From assembly GCA_028279875.1 (NCBI GenBank), contig JANQMU010000159.1, forward strand, positions 1-34,224: a stretch of 34,224 nucleotides of DNA. Direction: 5' to 3'. Below the pieces are notes generated by a model. The model was not told the origin of the DNA, did no database searches, and saw only the letters and a list, made by a program, of their open reading frames with translations. Numbering within the stretch: position 1 is the first letter of the stretch; each line of letters begins with the position of its first letter. The stretch is from Rhizobiaceae bacterium. Its GTDB lineage: Bacteria > Pseudomonadota > Alphaproteobacteria > Rhizobiales > Rhizobiaceae. The position numbers and the translations under genes are program-made. Positions 8,016 through 14,874 of the stretch are shown in pieces.

Positions 8016-8291
8016 TCACCCGCGGCAGGGATCTGAGTGCAACGGGCCAGAAGCATAAGCGCTGCCAGTGGAGGGATACGCTCGGTTGCGGTCATTTTCC
8101 TGGTCCTTCAGCCCCAACAGTTCGGCCAGTGCCTCCTCGAGAACGCTCTTATTGAGCAGATAGATGATCCTGGTGCCCTCCCGCCGGGTTTTGACCAGCC
8201 AGGCGTCTTTCAACTTGCCGAAATGAGCGGCCAGTTCACCGGCTCCTCTTGAGCCATCCTTCAGCAGAGTCAGCATAGGACGTGTACACAT
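8016..8291 (-). pseudogene. ArsR-family regulator remnant with the recognition helix deleted
   Basis: The minus-strand translation from 8291 contains the pieces of a small ArsR/SdpR winged helix: TRPMLTLLKDG, then GAGELAAHFG, then directly KLKDAWLVKTRREGT and IIYLLNKSVLEEAL. In intact family members about eleven residues (the recognition helix, normally of the type ISKPSISHHL) lie between HF and LK; here they are gone in frame. The N-terminal helices are also missing or replaced by unrelated sequence, and the tail after LLGLKDQ is not conserved-looking. It is probably not able to bind DNA. The frame stays open up to 8441, but I see no family match there. Confidence 0.6.
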
Positions 8292-8439
8292 TAACGATTT
8301 GGAGTGGATGACCGCTTTCGGTAAGAAAAATGCAGCGGCTGACCAATCGACCGCGCACGTTGGCAATGCGGACAAAGCCGCTCTTCGTTTCGCAACGAGG
8401 ATCATTACCTGATTATCCCAAATGTGATACCAACCCAAC
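8292..8439. other. Gene-poor gap between regulator remnant and Tat-cupin gene
   Basis: No convincing gene. The minus strand has a second short open frame, about 8238-8400, giving a peptide that includes RIANVRGRLVSRC; it could be another gene fragment but I cannot place it. No good promoter or ribosome site for the gene at 8440 was recognised. Confidence 0.3.
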
Positions 8440-9183
8440 ATGTCTCATGATACGACCCGCCGATCAGTTATTACCCAATTAGGAGCCATTACATCGCTGT
8501 TGAGCCTCGGCAGCACTGGTTCGGTCTTTGCCGGATCAGTCGGTCGCAAGGTGGAACGGCTTGTCTCGAAGATCGATGAGCTGTCAGGCTCACTGCGTGG
8601 TGAAGTGCTCTCCGTGGAGGAATGGAGATCAGGCATTGACCAACTGCTCTCGGCGGTAGATGTCCAAGATCTCATGCGTGGGATCGATTTCGACCGCCTG
8701 GCAGCAAGAACCGGGTTTGCTGAGTTGGGCGTTTCCACCGCCCGGATCAACTTCGGTCCCGGCAATCATAGACAGCTGAGTTTTCTACCAAAACTCTTCG
8801 CCGTTGACACCGGCAGGTCGATTATCCCACACGGGCATGCGAACATGGTTTCAGCCCATTTGCCGTTGGCTGGAGAATTCCGGCTTCGCCAATATGATCA
8901 GGTGTCGCGAGACGAACACGCACTTATCATTCGTCCCACAGTGGACAGGTTGATCGGTGCAGGTGACTTGTCTTCCATTGGCGAAGATGACGACAACGTG
9001 CATTGGTTCATCGCCGAAGTACCCTCTTACACATTTGATGTCATCATTACCGGCCTCGACCACGAGGCGGAGCACAAATATGAGATTTTCAATCTCGACA
9101 TTGAAGCCGCAGAGACCAAATCCGAGGGCCTTCTGTCCGTACCACGCATGTCTGTGCCCGAGGCTCTGAAAAAATACGGCTAA
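8440..9183 (+). CDS. Exported cupin-like protein of unknown function (Tat-type signal)
   Basis: The 247-residue product starts with MSHDTTRRSVITQLGAITS, a twin-arginine followed by a short hydrophobic stretch ending in SVFAGS, so it is probably exported through the Tat system or at least by a signal peptide. Residues about 35-90 look helical. From about 115 the pattern HGHANMVSAHLPLAGEF, and later DNVHWF (about 187-192), recalls the two metal-binding motifs of a cupin, as in thiol-dioxygenase-like folds; this is inference. No clear ribosome site precedes the ATG (upstream bases are ACCAACCCAAC). GC content is visibly lower than in flanking operons, and the gene sits between a broken regulator and a broken transposase, so it is likely acquired. 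I do not recognise a named family. Confidence 0.6.
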   Translation: MSHDTTRRSVITQLGAITSLLSLGSTGSVFAGSVGRKVERLVSKIDELSGSLRGEVLSVEEWRSGIDQLLSAVDVQDLMRGIDFDRLAARTGFAELGVSTARINFGPGNHRQLSFLPKLFAVDTGRSIIPHGHANMVSAHLPLAGEFRLRQYDQVSRDEHALIIRPTVDRLIGAGDLSSIGEDDDNVHWFIAEVPSYTFDVIITGLDHEAEHKYEIFNLDIEAAETKSEGLLSVPRMSVPEALKKYG

Positions 9184-9283
9184 GCCGAGACTCAATGTCC
9201 AAGTTGGGCTCTGAGCAGTCCCCCGCCTCCAATCATCGTGAGGCGAAGCAGACATTGAACTTCGGTATTTCTACGTGATTCAA

Positions 9284-9299
9284 GCTCCCCAAAAGGAGC
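9284..9299 (+). promoter_or_regulatory. Small hairpin covering the transposase ribosome-binding site
   Basis: GCTCC (9284-9288) and GGAGC (9295-9299) form a 5-bp stem with a 6-base loop. The right arm contains the AAGGAG that serves the ATG at 9307. In insertion sequences such hairpins damp translation from read-through transcripts. The stem is short, so this is tentative. Confidence 0.3.
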
Positions 9300-9306
9300 C
9301 TGGAAT

Positions 9307-9830
9307 ATGAGACACGCCCTCTCCGGCGCCGAATGGGAATTCATCGTTCCATACCTGCCACGTAAATCGCGGGGCTGTCCTCGCGTGGATGACCGCCGTG
9401 TACTTAACGGTATCTTTTGGGTCTTGAGGTCGGGAGCACCGTGGCGTGATCTGCCTGAGCGTTACGGTCCACACCCGACTTGTTACAACCGCTTTGTCAG
9501 GTGGCGGTGTGCAGCTATCTGGGATGGCATCCTGAATGCCGTCACTCATCAGGACAATGCTGAACTTCAGATGATAGACAGCACGGTCGTCCGAGCGCAT
9601 CAGCACGCAGGCTACATCAAAAACGGAGAAGATGAAGCCTTTGGTCGTTCAAGGGGCGGGCTGATAACGAAAATACATGCGGTTGTCGATGCAAAGCGGC
9701 TTCCGTTGAATATCGCGCTGACCAGTGGACAAATACACGATAGCTTGATGGCTCTTACGATGCTTGAGAACCTGCAAAGTGGAGCCATGCTCTTGGCCGA
9801 TAAAGCCTACAATTCAAAAGAAATCAGAAC
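9307..9830 (+). pseudogene. IS5-family transposase, 3'-truncated
   Basis: The first about 175 residues of the frame are an IS5-family (IS427-like) DDE transposase: the N-terminal domain MRHALSGAEWEFIVPYLP, VLNGIFWVLRSGAPWRDLPE, then the first Asp in MIDSTVVRAHQHA, and the second in LLADKAYNS. Similarity stops near 9830. The frame remains open to 10734, but that part is only the antisense of the SDR gene, so the catalytic Glu and the element's right end are lost. The element cannot move by itself. No convincing terminal inverted repeats or target duplication were found. Its truncation point lies about 17 bp from the SDR stop codon, so a deletion or rearrangement joined the two. Confidence 0.8.
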
Positions 9831-9846
9831 TCCGGAGGTTGCTCGC

Positions 9847-10632
9847 CTACAGCCCAGGTGTGGCTCCGCCGTCGACGGCAAGGCCAATCCCCTGAATGTG
9901 ACGGGCGCGGGCCGAGCACAGAAAAGCCACGGCCTCGGCCACATCCTCGGGTTGGCCCAAACGCCGAATGCCGGCCTCGGCGCTCCTGCGCATACGGATA
10001 TCGTCGACCGCGACTCCCTCGGCCTCGGCCTCCTGGCGCAGAAGGTCTTCCATCCGGTCCGTTTCGGTCATGCCCGGATGCACGATGTTGACATTCACAT
10101 CGTCCTTCAGCCCCTGCTTCGACAACGCCTTGGTAAAATGTGCCAGCGCGGCGTTGACGGCGCCTCCAACCATGAAGCCGGGAGACGGCGTGTAAGCCGC
10201 TGCTCCGCCGATATTGATGACCGTGCCCTTTGCGGCGACGAGGGATGGCCAGAGGATGCGGGTCAGGCGCACCGCACCGTGGAACTTGAGGGCAAAGCCA
10301 TCGATCCAGTCCGAGTCCGGCTGATCCGGAAAGACGCCGGCACGGGTCGCGCCCGCGCAATTTACAAGAATATCCAGTCCACCCAGTGTCTCGAGCGCAG
10401 CTTCCGCGGCCATGAGACACGCGTCTTCGTTCGAAAGGTCCGCTGCTATCGCATGGGCCTTTCCTCCTGTTGCGGAGATCTCCTCGGCCGCCGCGGTCAG
10501 CGCGTCGGACGAACGGGCGACCAGCGCGGTTTGCGCGCCATCGGCCGCCAGCCGCTTCGCGATGGCCTTTCCGATCCCCTTGCTCGCGCCCGTCACCAGG
10601 GCCCTGCGGCCAGAGTATTCAGGCATTCCCAT
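9847..10632 (-). CDS. SDR-family protein lacking the canonical catalytic residues
   Basis: The 261-residue protein has a classical SDR Rossmann fold: TGASKGIG (14-21), NCAG (91-94), and a C-terminal RLGQPEDVAEAVAFLCS and IQGIGLAVDGGATPGL. The catalytic Ser-Tyr-Lys is not there: alignment on the conserved spacing puts Gly at the Ser (143), Gly at the Tyr (156) and Asn at the Lys (160), in NIGGAAAYTPSPGFMVGGAVNA. A subgroup of SDRs with a GGxxNA signature exists, so this is probably a real functional variant rather than decay. Cofactor is NAD(P); substrate unknown. The start (ATG 10632, or 10626) overlaps the end of the IclR gene by 14 bp, so the two are co-transcribed, divergent from the transporter operon. 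The stop is next to a broken transposase. Confidence 0.85.
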   Translation of the reverse strand: MGMPEYSGRRALVTGASKGIGKAIAKRLAADGAQTALVARSSDALTAAAEEISATGGKAHAIAADLSNEDACLMAAEAALETLGGLDILVNCAGATRAGVFPDQPDSDWIDGFALKFHGAVRLTRILWPSLVAAKGTVINIGGAAAYTPSPGFMVGGAVNAALAHFTKALSKQGLKDDVNVNIVHPGMTETDRMEDLLRQEAEAEGVAVDDIRMRRSAEAGIRRLGQPEDVAEAVAFLCSARARHIQGIGLAVDGGATPGL

Positions 10633-11476
10633 GGGTCTTCATCCGCTTGCTCTGATCGGGCTTGTGGTCGGCGCCGACCTCCTCCGGCCGAAAGCCGAAC
10701 TGTTCGGATAATTCCGCTGCGATGGAACGCGTGACAGTGGTGTATTCGGACATGTCCGTCAGCGACATGCGCCAGACCGGCCCCGAACATCCGATCGCGC
10801 CGACAACCGCGCCTGTGAAGTCACGAACCGTGGCCGCCATGCACCGGACTTCGGCGTTGAACTCGCAATCGTCGAAGGCGATTCCATCGCGGCGGGCCTT
10901 CTCGACCTGCAGGCGAAGCTCCTGTGCATCCTTGAGCGTGCTCGCCGTGAACGGGACGAAATCGATGTCGCGCGTGTAGGTCTCGTAAGCCTCCGCGTCC
11001 AGTCCGGACAGCAGCGCCTTTCCGATGGCAGTGCAGTAGACGGGCCGCAGCGTCCCGGCGCGTTCGTTGATCTGCAGCGCATTCGGACCGGCATGGCGAA
11101 CGAGGATGAGCGCCTTGCGTCGCTCCCAGATGGCGTAATGCGTCGCCTCGCCGGTCAACTCGGCAAGCTTTTCCAGGAGAGGCGTGGCCGTGGCGCAGAT
11201 CTCGGCCTCGTCGAGGCAAGCCGAGGCGAGCTGGAAGATGCCGCGCCCCATTCTGTAGCGCTTGTCGTGCGGGCCCATGCGCAGGTAACCCAGCGACACA
11301 AGCGTCCGCGTCACATGATAAATCGTGCTGGTATGCAGGCCCAGCTGGCGGCTGAGTTCCGACAGGGTGATCCCGTCACGGTGCCGCGCGACTTCCTCCA
11401 GGACGGAAAAGGCGCGGTCGAGCGACTGGATCCTGTTGTCGCGGCGGTCTTCGTCAGGTTTCGATGCTTCGGTCAC
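10619..11476 (-). CDS. IclR-family transcriptional regulator
   Basis: The 285-residue protein has an IclR layout: an N-terminal winged helix (IQSLDRAFSVLEEVARHRDGITLSELSRQLGLHTSTIYH, about 16-54) and an effector domain from about 80 (THYAIWERRKALILVRHAG, YCTAIGKALLSGL, RRDGIAFDDCEFNAEVRCMAA, GAIGCSGPVWRM). Such regulators bind small acids or aromatics through the C-terminal domain and act as repressors or activators of catabolic genes. The start is GTG at 11476 with GGGAA upstream. It is divergent from tctC; three copies of a 16-bp element in the shared intergenic region are candidate binding sites. The ligand is probably the transported acid or an intermediate (inference). Confidence 0.9.
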   Translation of the reverse strand: MTEASKPDEDRRDNRIQSLDRAFSVLEEVARHRDGITLSELSRQLGLHTSTIYHVTRTLVSLGYLRMGPHDKRYRMGRGIFQLASACLDEAEICATATPLLEKLAELTGEATHYAIWERRKALILVRHAGPNALQINERAGTLRPVYCTAIGKALLSGLDAEAYETYTRDIDFVPFTASTLKDAQELRLQVEKARRDGIAFDDCEFNAEVRCMAATVRDFTGAVVGAIGCSGPVWRMSLTDMSEYTTVTRSIAAELSEQFGFRPEEVGADHKPDQSKRMKTHGNA

Positions 11477-11514
11477 GCGAGTTCCCTTTTTTCATTCTGC
11501 GAGATAATCCATTA

Positions 11515-11675
11515 TTACTATGAGAAAATCAATCGCCAATTTGAGTGAAAGCCCGCTTGAAAATCTGAAAATTGTGGTTCGATTGTGTGTGCTGACTGCC
11601 CATTTTCCACATATCGGGCCGAAAAACGCCATATTTTCTCACAATAAGAAAAGAAAGATAAACTATGTGAAAAAC
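11515..11675. promoter_or_regulatory. Three copies of a 16-bp element, candidate IclR operators
   Basis: Related 16-mers occur at 11515-11530 (plus: TTACTATGAGAAAATC), 11632-11647 (minus: TTATTGTGAGAAAATA) and 11660-11675 (plus: AAACTATGTGAAAAAC). The shared pattern is WWAYTRTGWGAAAAWM. The second and third face each other and the third ends 3 bp before the -35 of the tctC promoter; the first lies about 40 bp upstream of the iclR start. The rest of this AT-rich gap (11477-11752) holds no gene I can support; a 61-residue plus-strand frame at 11520 lacks a ribosome site and is judged spurious. Confidence 0.5.
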
Positions 11676-11678
11676 CGC

Positions 11679-11706
11679 TTGACACCAGTTTTTCGGTTCC
11701 TATAGC
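11679..11706 (+). promoter_or_regulatory. Sigma-70-like promoter of the tct catabolic operon
   Basis: TTGACA (11679-11684), a 16-bp spacer, and TATAGC (11701-11706). Transcription would start near 11713, about 40 bp before the tctC ATG, which has GGGAGG well placed (11742-11747). This is the best consensus promoter seen in the window. Confidence 0.6.
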
Positions 11707-11752
11707 ACTCTGTTCAGCGGCAGGAGGAACCGCACTGACACGGGAGGAAAAT

Positions 11753-12748
11753 ATGATTTCGAAGACATTGATATGCACCGGGATATGCGCCGGCCTTGCC
11801 ACAATGATGATGGCATCCGGCGCCATAATTGTGGGCCCGGCTGCGGCGCAGACCTGGCCCGAACGGCCGATCACACTGATCGTGCCGTGGGGTGCGGGCG
11901 GCGGTACCGACACTGTGGCGCGCACGCTGGCGGTCGCGATGGAAGAGCCGCTCGGCCAGCCCGTCAATGTGGTGAACCGCACGGGCGGGTCAGGCATCAT
12001 CGGCCATACGGCAATGGCGACGGCCGATGCCGACGGCTACGCGATCGGTACGATCAACGTCGATCTCAGCCAGCTTGTCTGCCAGGGGCTGACCGACCTG
12101 ACAGCGGACAAGTTCACCCACATCGCACTTATCAACACTGAGCCGGCGGCGGTCAGCGTAAGCGCTGATTCACAATTCCAGACGCTCGAACAGGCGCTCG
12201 ACGCGATCCGTCAGAATCCGGCGGGAACCTACACCGCGTCGGGTTCGGGAACCGGCTCGATCTACCATCTCGCATGGGCCGGCCTGCTTGTGGCCGCCGA
12301 TATCGACCCGAACAAGGTGACCTGGGTGCCCTCCGAGGGCGGCGGTCCGTCGCTCCAGGACGCGGCCTCGGGCGCGATCGATTTCGTCACCCCGCCGCTC
12401 TCGACCGCAAAACCCCTGGTCGAAGCCGGCAGGGTCCGGCCGCTGGCGACCATGGGCGCCGACCGTTTCTCCGGGTTGCCGGACGTGCCCACCGTCAAGG
12501 AGGCGGCCGGTGTCGACTGGACGTCGCAGACCTGGCGCATGATCGGCGCGCCGGACGGCCTGCCCGACGATATTCGCGACAAACTGTCCAATGCGGTCCG
12601 CACGGCCTTCGACAGCGATGCGTTCACCGAATTCATGGATAATAGAGGCTTCGCGAAGACCTGGATGGGGCCGGAAGAGGCGCGCGCCTTCCATGCTTCG
12701 GAGGACTCCGCGATTTGCGAGGTCATGAAAGCGGCCGGGATGCTCTGA
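11753..12748 (+). CDS. tctC: TTT transporter periplasmic binding protein (TctC/Bug family)
   Basis: The 331-residue protein starts with a signal peptide (hydrophobic up to about residue 33, AAAQ cleavage region) followed by WPERPITLIVPWGAGGGTDTVART, the hallmark of Bug/TctC proteins, where the backbone after PWGAGGG grips the carboxylate of the ligand. Later NRTGGSGIIGH, YTASGSGTGSIYHL and the C-terminal region fit a complete two-lobe protein. It binds a carboxylated compound in the periplasm and hands it to TctAB. First gene of the operon. Confidence 0.93.
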   Translation: MISKTLICTGICAGLATMMMASGAIIVGPAAAQTWPERPITLIVPWGAGGGTDTVARTLAVAMEEPLGQPVNVVNRTGGSGIIGHTAMATADADGYAIGTINVDLSQLVCQGLTDLTADKFTHIALINTEPAAVSVSADSQFQTLEQALDAIRQNPAGTYTASGSGTGSIYHLAWAGLLVAADIDPNKVTWVPSEGGGPSLQDAASGAIDFVTPPLSTAKPLVEAGRVRPLATMGADRFSGLPDVPTVKEAAGVDWTSQTWRMIGAPDGLPDDIRDKLSNAVRTAFDSDAFTEFMDNRGFAKTWMGPEEARAFHASEDSAICEVMKAAGML

Positions 12749-12765
12749 GGATCTTCTCCCGACCG

Positions 12766-12794
12766 GGCCGGGTGTCGCGGCGCCCGGCCATTTT
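12766..12794 (+). terminator. Stem-loop between tctC and tctB (attenuator or mRNA stabiliser)
   Basis: GGCCGGG (12766-12772) pairs with CCCGGCC (12783-12789) around a 10-base loop, followed by ATTTT. It lies 17 bp after the tctC stop and 58 bp before tctB. It resembles a leaky intrinsic terminator and could lower tctBA and downstream expression relative to the binding protein. Confidence 0.5.
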
Positions 12795-12852
12795 CCGGCC
12801 GATGGGTGGTATGTTCGACCCGTCCGCACTTGTTGCCGTGGGGAGTCCGTCC

Positions 12853-13332
12853 ATGAAATTCAACGACGCCATCCCGGGAGCCCTGTTTCTTGCCATCGGG
12901 ATTTTTGCCTTTATCCATGCCGGGACCTTCATGCGCTTTCCGGGTGTGCCCTATGGCCCTGACCTTTTTCCCCGCATCATCGCTGTGATGATGAGCTGTG
13001 GCGGTCTGATCCTGCTGGTCAGTGGCCTTCGCAGGGCGCGCCACACCCACTGGGTCGAATTGGCGGACTGGGCGAGGGAGTGGCGCAGCTACGGCATTTT
13101 TCTGGCGATTGTCGGCGCAGTTGTCTTCTACATTTTTTTATCGCCGGAGCTCGGGTTTCTTTTGACCGGTTTCCTCATTCTCACCGCCCTTTTCCTGGTC
13201 ACGAGAGGGTTTTCGACGTTCCTGTCGAGTGCGGCTATCGCGGCCGTCGTGACTATTCTTGTCCATTTTATCTTTGCCGAAACATTGCGAGTGCCATTGC
13301 CGTTCGGCGTGATCGAGCGCTGGCTGGTCTGA
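12853..13332 (+). CDS. tctB: TTT transporter small membrane subunit
   Basis: Using the ATG at 12853 (GGGGAG eight bases upstream) gives 159 residues, usual for TctB. Hydrophobic stretches at about 8-25 (AIPGALFLAIGIFAFI), 40-57 (DLFPRIIAVMMSCGGLILLVSG region), 80-98 and 103-135 make four membrane segments, with the family-typical FPGVPYGPDLFPR between the first two. An in-frame extension to 12715 exists but overlaps tctC and is not TctB-like. It assembles with TctA in the inner membrane. Stop is 3 bp before tctA. Confidence 0.88.
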   Translation: MKFNDAIPGALFLAIGIFAFIHAGTFMRFPGVPYGPDLFPRIIAVMMSCGGLILLVSGLRRARHTHWVELADWAREWRSYGIFLAIVGAVVFYIFLSPELGFLLTGFLILTALFLVTRGFSTFLSSAAIAAVVTILVHFIFAETLRVPLPFGVIERWLV

Positions 13333-13335
13333 GCC

Positions 13336-14874
13336 ATGGAAACGCTGTTCATTGCCTTCGGCCTGGTGTTGCGTCCCGAAATTCTTGCGGTGATCCTCGG
13401 CGCAACGGTTTTCGGCATCTTCGCCGGGGCGATGCCTGGGATCTCGGCGACCGTTGCCGTCGCGCTGCTCGTTCCCATCACCTTCTTCATGGAACCGGTT
13501 GCCGCGCTGGCCGCCATTGCCACAGCCGTTGCCATGGCGATCTTCGCTGGAGACCTTCCAGGCGCACTTCTGCGCATTCCGGGCATGCCTGCGTCGGCAG
13601 CCTATGCGGAGGAAGCGCATGAAATGACCCTGAAGGGCAAGGGCGGCACGGTGCTGATGACGGCCCTCATCTGCTCGGTTCTGGGCGGCCTGGCCGGAAC
13701 CGCCGCCCTGGCCTTTTCCGCCCCGCTGCTCGCCGAGTTTGCGCTGGAGTTCCAGTATTACGAATATTTCTGGCTTGCCTGCATCGGCTTGTCGACGGCG
13801 GCGCTCGTCGCGGCATCGAGCCCGGTAAAGGGTCTCGTCTCGCTTTCCATCGGCCTGCTGCTTGCGACCGTCGGCCTCGACCTGATTTCCGGCCAGCCGC
13901 GTTTTACCTTCGGGACGCTCTCCCTCATGGAGGGCATTCATTTCATTCCGGTGATGATCGGCATTTTTGCGGTTGCCGAGGTCTTCCGCGCGCTTATCCA
14001 CCCGCCACGGCCGGACGCACGCGCCGCGCGGGTGCAGAAGATCGATTTCGCCGAGTCATTTCGAACCATATGGCGGTATAGGGGAAATGTCGGAATCGGC
14101 TCCGTTTTCGGCACGCTGATCGGTGCATTGCCGGGCGCCGGATCCGACATTGCCGCCTGGGTGTCCTACGGCTACGCACGCAAGCGCTCGAAGACGCCGG
14201 AAAAGTTCGGCACGGGTCATCCGGAAGGCATCGTGGCCGCCTCTGCTTCCAACAACGCCGCCACCTCGTCGACCTGGGTGCCGTCGCTCGTCTTCGGCAT
14301 CCCCGGCGACAGCGTAACGGCAATCGTGATCGGCGTCCTGTTCCTCAAGGGACTGGAGCCGGGCCCCAATGTCTTTATCGAGAACGCGCCACTGGTCTAT
14401 TCGATCTTTGTCTCGTTCTTCATCGCCAACCTGTTCCTCATACCGGTGGGCTATATCGCAATCCGCGCAGCCAGCCAGCTTTTGAAGGTGTCGAACAGGA
14501 TATTGATGCCGATCATCCTGATCTTCACCATGGTCGGTGCCTACGCCATCAACAACTCGACAATGGGCGTGGTGGTGGCGCTCGTCGCCGGCATCGGTTC
14601 GTTCCTGATGCAGGAGAACGACTACCCGGTGGCGCCGCTGATCCTGGGAATGGTGATCGGCACGCTGCTGGAAAAGAACTTCATGCAGGCGATGATCGCC
14701 CAACAGGGGGATCTCACGGCGTTCTTTGGCCGGCCCATTGCTGCCACGCTCGGCATCATCACGATACTCATCTGGGTGGTACCCGTGACGGCTGCGGCCA
14801 GAAAGTGGCGCCGTAAACAGCCCGACATGGCGCAAGACCAGAACACCGGAACACCGGGGGAGGCTGTGGAATGA
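13336..14874 (+). CDS. tctA: TTT transporter large membrane subunit
   Basis: This 512-residue, about twelve-segment membrane protein has the TctA signatures: GIFAGAMPGISATVAVALLVP near residues 25-45, and in the middle GALPGAGSDIAAWVSYGYAR, then ASASNNAATSSTWVPSLVFG and IPGDSVTAIVIG. It is the ion-coupled translocation channel for the acid bound by TctC. It starts 3 bp after tctB and its last codon overlaps the following ThDP gene (ATGA), tying transport and catabolism in one transcript. Confidence 0.94.
   Translation: METLFIAFGLVLRPEILAVILGATVFGIFAGAMPGISATVAVALLVPITFFMEPVAALAAIATAVAMAIFAGDLPGALLRIPGMPASAAYAEEAHEMTLKGKGGTVLMTALICSVLGGLAGTAALAFSAPLLAEFALEFQYYEYFWLACIGLSTAALVAASSPVKGLVSLSIGLLLATVGLDLISGQPRFTFGTLSLMEGIHFIPVMIGIFAVAEVFRALIHPPRPDARAARVQKIDFAESFRTIWRYRGNVGIGSVFGTLIGALPGAGSDIAAWVSYGYARKRSKTPEKFGTGHPEGIVAASASNNAATSSTWVPSLVFGIPGDSVTAIVIGVLFLKGLEPGPNVFIENAPLVYSIFVSFFIANLFLIPVGYIAIRAASQLLKVSNRILMPIILIFTMVGAYAINNSTMGVVVALVAGIGSFLMQENDYPVAPLILGMVIGTLLEKNFMQAMIAQQGDLTAFFGRPIAATLGIITILIWVVPVTAAARKWRRKQPDMAQDQNTGTPGEAVE

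Noticed and set aside
9307..10734. One 475-residue plus-strand protein
   Set aside because: Only the first about 175 residues are transposase; the rest is antisense of the SDR and IclR genes. It is a chimeric frame, not a fusion gene.
11520..11705. 61-residue plus-strand frame in the iclR-tctC intergenic region
   Set aside because: No ribosome site, no family resemblance, and it runs across the repeated elements and the promoter.
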